From: Bryum argenteum
Lineage: Eukaryota; Streptophyta; Bryopsida; Bryales; Bryaceae
DNA: 64,000 bases
Assembly (NCBI GenBank): GCA_037043015.1
Contig: CM073322.1
Span: forward strand, 21,480,364 to 21,544,363
Direction of reading: 5' to 3'
The position numbers and the translations under genes are program-made. This document shows positions 59,573 to 64,000 of this stretch, piece after piece (within the stretch, counting starts at the first letter, position 1; every line of letters begins with the position of its first letter). The notes under the pieces are model-generated. The model did no database searches and was not told the origin of the DNA. It saw nothing but the letters and a program-made list of their open reading frames with translations.

Positions 59573-60418
59573 CGCAGGGAGAGGATAGTACTTGAGTAAA
59601 GAATTTGAAATTCTAGAATGAGAGGAATGTTGCTTCGATTGTAATCAATTTATGCAATATTAGTGTAACTGTCAGGACCCACCTAATTTTCAAAAAAACA
59701 TACATGAACGAATGTAGTTCGTTAGGTTAGCTGGCATTCTGGATATTGTTATCATGTAGCCGCCTTACTGATCGGAACATCATGCTTAGTTTTCTACTTG
59801 CTCACCTAATTCTCTCTGATTAATATTAGCCGTCCCATTAAGCGTAAAGTAGAATATTGTTATAAATGTAGAATGAATCATAAATACTAACTTATTATTA
59901 ATTCTCTAACACAATAGATTTGCCTCAAATTATTTAAAAAACCCCTTCGCATCTTGCCTGTTATTTTATTTGTTGGACATTTATGATTGTTAGATATGCG
60001 CCGTCATTCTTGATTTATTTATGTCGTGGACTAACTTTATCTTCTGTCCTTTTAACTTTTATATATATTTTTAATTAGCGCCGTATCTAATCGAATCTTG
60101 TAAAGGAACAAAGCATCACATTCACCATCCTATGCCAATAGAACATCATTGCTCAATGTCTTTGAGTCATTCTTATATATGTCTAGCTTTGTATGCAAAT
60201 CGCTTCTTTTGATGTGACATGCAAGTGAGACTAGGAAGAGGAAGAAGAGAGGCAAGCTTTATTATAGTACTAAGAGGCGACTAGAGGCTAGTAGAATGGG
60301 GAGGAAGAAGAAGGACGCAGATGATTGAGATGGTCAGCGTGGCGAAAACATTAGATTTCGATAGAATGGCCGAAACGTCACGGGTAGAGAAAGGAGAGGG
60401 ACGAAAGCACGAAGCAAT
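59573..60418. other. intergenic between divergent genes
   Basis: AT-rich, no TIR of a Mutator-type element could be identified next to the transposase remnant. The last 200 bases are purine-rich (GAGGAAGAAGAAGG) and may be 5' UTR of the next gene. Confidence 0.45.
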
Positions 60419-63400
60419 ATGAGCGTCGTGGTAAATCGAAGAAACCTGTTATCTCGGACTCTACCTCAAACAACGAGTGGTGGTGAAAAGGTATGTAATG
60501 TCCAAAGATTTTTATTTGACCCCTTGAATGCACCAACATGTGATGTGGATTAAGAATGTCACTTTCGGTACAATGTCCTATCTTGTTAGGGTTCCTTTGG
60601 TATTAGTTTATTATATTGTCGATCACCTCACAGAACCCAAAACTCGATTTCGAACCAACTGCCGAGACCTTCCACTGCCGAGCTCTATTTCTGCGCAACT
60701 GTTTCCTTGGTAATGTAGCGTTTCTCCAAAGTGTTTGCGCTGTTGTAGCATTGTTGGGTACATTTTACATCTTCTCGGTCTTATGTATTGTTACTTGCGA
60801 ATCCCTAACTTTGTCTCTTTGTTGCTCACTTGATGCGCAGACGGGACACAACGGAAAGGCGGCGGCGATGACTCAAGAGCAGGAGATGTCGAAGGAGTCT
60901 CAGGAGCAGGAGATGCTTGGTACTCAAATATCCAGAGGAGAGACCGAGGGCGACAACGATGGAAACTCGAATCGGGAGCATGTTGGAGGTAAGGTTCTCA
61001 TGCGTTTTTATTTCTACACTTCTGTTGTTGTTCTTTGTTGACTTCCCAAGGTCCTCTCGCGGTTTAGGGCACAGTCTCAGATGATAGTTTAGATATTAGC
61101 AATGTCAGCATTTTATAAGAGAATACTGATAGGTCTGTCCAAAACTGCTCTTGCCGTCCATGGATATTCCGGTTTCCAAGATGTTAGCTTCGGGTCAGAG
61201 CCATGTCTAGTCATTAGATTAAGACAGCTTTATACCTTGAGAACAATCACCGGTGCCGGCAGTTCTCGTGAGGCCTTCAGAGATAAGGATTCTTGAGAGT
61301 GATTTTGTCTTCTTGTAGCAGTGCCGATGCCGGCAGTTCCAAAGAACACATTGTTTACCATTGAGTTTACAGAACAATAAGTTCATGGCAAGAAATGCCA
61401 GTGCTGCTTGTTAGATAGAGCACTAAGTTACGAATATGTGATTGTAATCATTTAGACTATAACACAGAGTGCCGGCACCGGCGGTTACTTTGAGGACATG
61501 CATACATCTAGTTCACAAGATTTGTTACACATAATTTAGTCCTTGCCAACTAGTGCCATTCTTGTCGATTAGCAGTCTCGTTAGAAAATTGCAGCTGTGA
61601 ATTAGGATCATCCAGGTAGTGCCGGTGCCGGCGGTTCTTGGCAGGACTAAGATAACAACATTTGTTTTCCTAGGGCCCCTAATTCATTTTAGAGTTTGAG
61701 GAAACTTTTAGTTCGCAGCAAGTAGAGTCGGTGCTGGTGGTTTCTATGTGGACTTAAATGTCGGTCTGTAGATGTAAATTAAATTTATGGCCAGCACAGA
61801 TGGTGCGCGCTCGAAGGATATACTGTAACATGTATCCAACACTGACCATAGCTTTGAACCGGCTACAATTGATAAGGCCCGCGTATCTGGTCAATTTGTA
61901 CAAGTTTGTAGCCTACATTACAGACTGCCGGCACCGGCAGTTCTCCATATATAATTCTTTCGAAGGTTCGGATAAAAATATTGGTAGCAGTTTTCAATAA
62001 TAGCAAAGTTCTGTTTATCGCGTTTTAAATGTCCGGAGGTGTGGTTATTGAATTGCCGGTGCCGGCAGTTACTGCTAGGGTCTTAGTTTATTCAGTATAT
62101 GAGAGAGATGTAGGCAAAATATACAATGCGTAAAAATCTCTTCATCGATTTTATCCTTGTAAACTATCGCGGTGCCGGCATTCCAAAATTTACTTCGATT
62201 CTACCCTAAGATTGGCTGTTTTTGTGGTCCAGAGACATCTGCCGGTGCCGGCAGTTCATTCAATGGTCAAAACCTCTTACAAAATGTAGTTTGTTGTAAT
62301 TGACGTTGGTGTCGCAGTCTAGAAGTTGGTATTTTGAACTACTCATCTTAGTATTTGCCTGTCCCTCTTAAGGTAGTGCGGCACACCTAACACTCGCTTT
62401 AGTTAGGAGTTTTTCCTTCATCATTACTTGTACGGCAATTGCTTTACTATCTCAATAGTCAAACTCGCTTTAGTTCCGGTAGCGGCTTTACTTCTAAGAT
62501 GTTAATACATTGCAATGCTGGACACTGGATGCGAAAGGGTACTTAACACTCAAAGGCCCGGATCGGTGAATTTTGTTCATAATTGATGATAGCTCTATCC
62601 TGATGATTATTGAATCTAGTAGTTGCAATTTCTGGATTTATAGATACTTAAAAGGCATAAATTGAATAAACTTTATAGACACTTTCGTATTTTATGATAT
62701 AGTTCATTATCACTAGACTTTGGATATGTCGTATGGTATGTCACTAGAGCTTGAAGTCTCGTATGATATTTCACGATGATATTCCAAGGTAGGTGGTAGG
62801 ACGTTCTGCCTAATTGCTGCAAAGGTCATAGTTTTTATGAAACTGATGTGCCGGTGCCGGCATTGCTGAATGCAATGAGTTCTTCTGGAAAATTCTTCGG
62901 TTTCAGGTGCACAAAAAATTTGATAACTCTTTCTCTCCTGTATTGCAGACTCTCTTTTGTGCCTGTGTTAATGGAACTTTTTGGTAATGTTGATGTTGGA
63001 GCATGCTAAACAGTTCTTAAGTTCTTAAATAGAATAAGCAGTTGTAATCATTAGGTAATGCATGTTGTATTGTAGGTTACGGAAATGCATGTTTCTGTGA
63101 TAGGTTTAGACTGATCTCCATGTTCGTTTTTTTCTGCTTTGAGTCTTTTGCACACCGCAAGCTCTGAACTATTAATTGTCCGCTACCCATCCCTTCTCTT
63201 ATCCACAATGATAGCACCGCCCGTCTTGGCATTTTTATTAAGTTAGACTTGAACTTGCAAAATATATTTGAAGTTCCATATAATTTTTAACTCAAGCTAA
63301 GATGTATTGCGGACTCGTCGATTAGTGAAGGAGGCACCCGAAATGAAGGATTCGAGAGGAGCCCCAAGTCCCTTTATCCGTGAGCGGTGAAGAAGAGGAA

Positions 63401-63922
63401 GCTTCATGATTTGGTCGCAAAGGAAACCGTCAATACCGCGTCGAGGCTGGAACAACTGAAGTGGGAACCTAAATCCAAAGGGCGTCTTTTTATTCCCTTG
63501 TGCAGGATGATTTCCCTACCTGTAGTGAGACCTTATTTGAAGAATGACGTCTCCCAGTTGGCTTCTCACTTCACAACCTGTGGCTACATGGATGGCAACG
63601 GATACTTTTATGTTGCTCTTGAAGACAACAACGGACATACAGTTGATGTCACGCCCTCTATTACAAAATGAAGTGGAGTCGGCCTTTGGATGGAGGTGAG
63701 CGATGATTTTGAAGAGTCATTAAAGTCCGATCCATATTTGAAGGTCTTTAGCAACAAGATGTTTATGGTTTGGGATGGTAACCATCGCTTGCAAGCCTGG
63801 ATGCCAATAATTGAAGAATACCATTCCGACGACATTAATTGGCATTACAAAGTTGAGTGCGTTGTACTTGATCCACGCGGTGATGTTCCATCTGTGATTA
63901 CTGCCCTTCATGAGGTTAATTG
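60419..63922 (+). pseudogene. ParB-like (DGNHR motif) repetitive gene, broken
   Basis: Proposed exons are 60419-60490 (MSVVVNRRNLLSRTLPQ), 60841-60988 (Gln/Glu-rich MTQEQEMSKESQEQEM) and 63326-63922, joined in phase across a 2.3-kb intron. Exon 3 has KKRKLHDLVAKE, SRLEQLKWEPKSKGRLFIPL, NGYFYVALEDNNG and MFMVWDGNHRLQAWMP, where DGNHR matches the ParB/sulfiredoxin-fold nucleotide-binding motif. A GT donor (TTG/GTGAGT) follows 63922, so the gene runs past the window edge. Two lesions occur: a one-base loss near 63383 and an in-frame TGA at 63669-63671 where relatives, as I recall them, have Trp. It belongs to a multicopy family I associate with mosses and algae; its function is unknown to me. 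Confidence 0.5.
61250..62864. repeat. dispersed GCCGGYRCCGGC motif array
   Basis: The near-palindrome TGCCGGTGCCGGCAGTT, or a variant, occurs at about 61250, 61322, 61470, 61619, 61727 (degenerate), 61926, 62053, 62169, 62240 and 62849. Spacing is irregular at 70-200 bases, with one 600-base gap. The motif is GC-rich while the spacers are AT-rich and unlike each other. Both GCCGGTGCCGGC and its complement GCCGGCACCGGC occur, but the flank is mostly (A/G)GTT on the right. All copies lie in the long intron of the ParB-like gene model. Confidence 0.75.
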
Positions 63923-64000
63923 GTGAGTATATATCATGTGATTCATTTTAATCAACTGCCATGGTCTTTATCATATATATTTAATTTCGGTTTTACCCTC

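Noticed and set aside
61250..62864. CRISPR-like array of short repeats
   Set aside because: The spacers vary from about 60 to 600 bases, the repeat is only about 17 bases, and the context is eukaryotic with introns.
63669..63671. Selenocysteine or programmed readthrough at TGA
   Set aside because: Land plants lack selenoprotein machinery, a nearby frameshift already indicates decay, and nothing recognisable supports readthrough.

Overview
This is nuclear DNA from a green plant. It has spliced genes with GT-AG introns, two genes for plastid proteins (an EMB1273-like membrane protein and the NDH assembly factor CRR6), a secreted leucine-rich-repeat protein, and a dense load of plant-type transposable elements. 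The repeats (a chromodomain Ty3 element, a LINE with a C-terminal domain I associate with mycorrhizal fungi and seed-free plants, WRKY-GCM1/MULE and ParB-like repetitive genes) suggest a seed-free land plant or a streptophyte alga. The species cannot be fixed from the sequence, and names of families here rest on recall of their motifs, not on searches.

Layout. 0-1.3 kb: 3' end of a broken LINE. 1.4-3.3 kb: SINE pieces ending in TCTA repeats. About 3.1-10.1 kb: one decayed Ty1/copia element, split by a SINE tail in the integrase, a 679-bp CACTA element between integrase and RT, and a 3.6-kb CACTA element in the RNase H region. 11.1-13.2 kb: EMB1273-like gene. 14.7-15.7 kb: LRR gene (minus). 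17-23 kb: a SINE, TTAA-flanked MITEs, a TIR element and a hairpin MITE. 24.3-26.3 kb: CRR6 (minus). 29.8-37.8 kb: a CACTA accessory-transposase (TNPA/Transposase_24-like) gene split by a 5.9-kb Ty3 chromovirus whose LTRs carry a heat-shock-element array. 38.1-53.5 kb: a CACTA terminus followed by two divergent transposase genes that splice into uninterrupted frames (TNPA-like minus, TNP2-like plus). 55.1-55.6 kb: small orphan gene. 56.4-59.6 kb: decayed WRKY-GCM1 plus MULE-like transposase (minus). 60.4-63.9 kb: broken ParB-like gene whose 2.3-kb intron holds ten or so copies of a GC-rich near-palindrome.

How the parts relate. Host genes sit as islands (EMB1273-like, LRR, CRR6) between TE blocks. 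The best candidates for unusual biology are the heat-responsive-looking chromovirus LTR, the apparently complete CACTA transposase pair with divergent genes, and the dispersed GCCGGYRCCGGC motif array. Exon models were built by hand from splice sites, phase and protein continuity; none has transcript support here.
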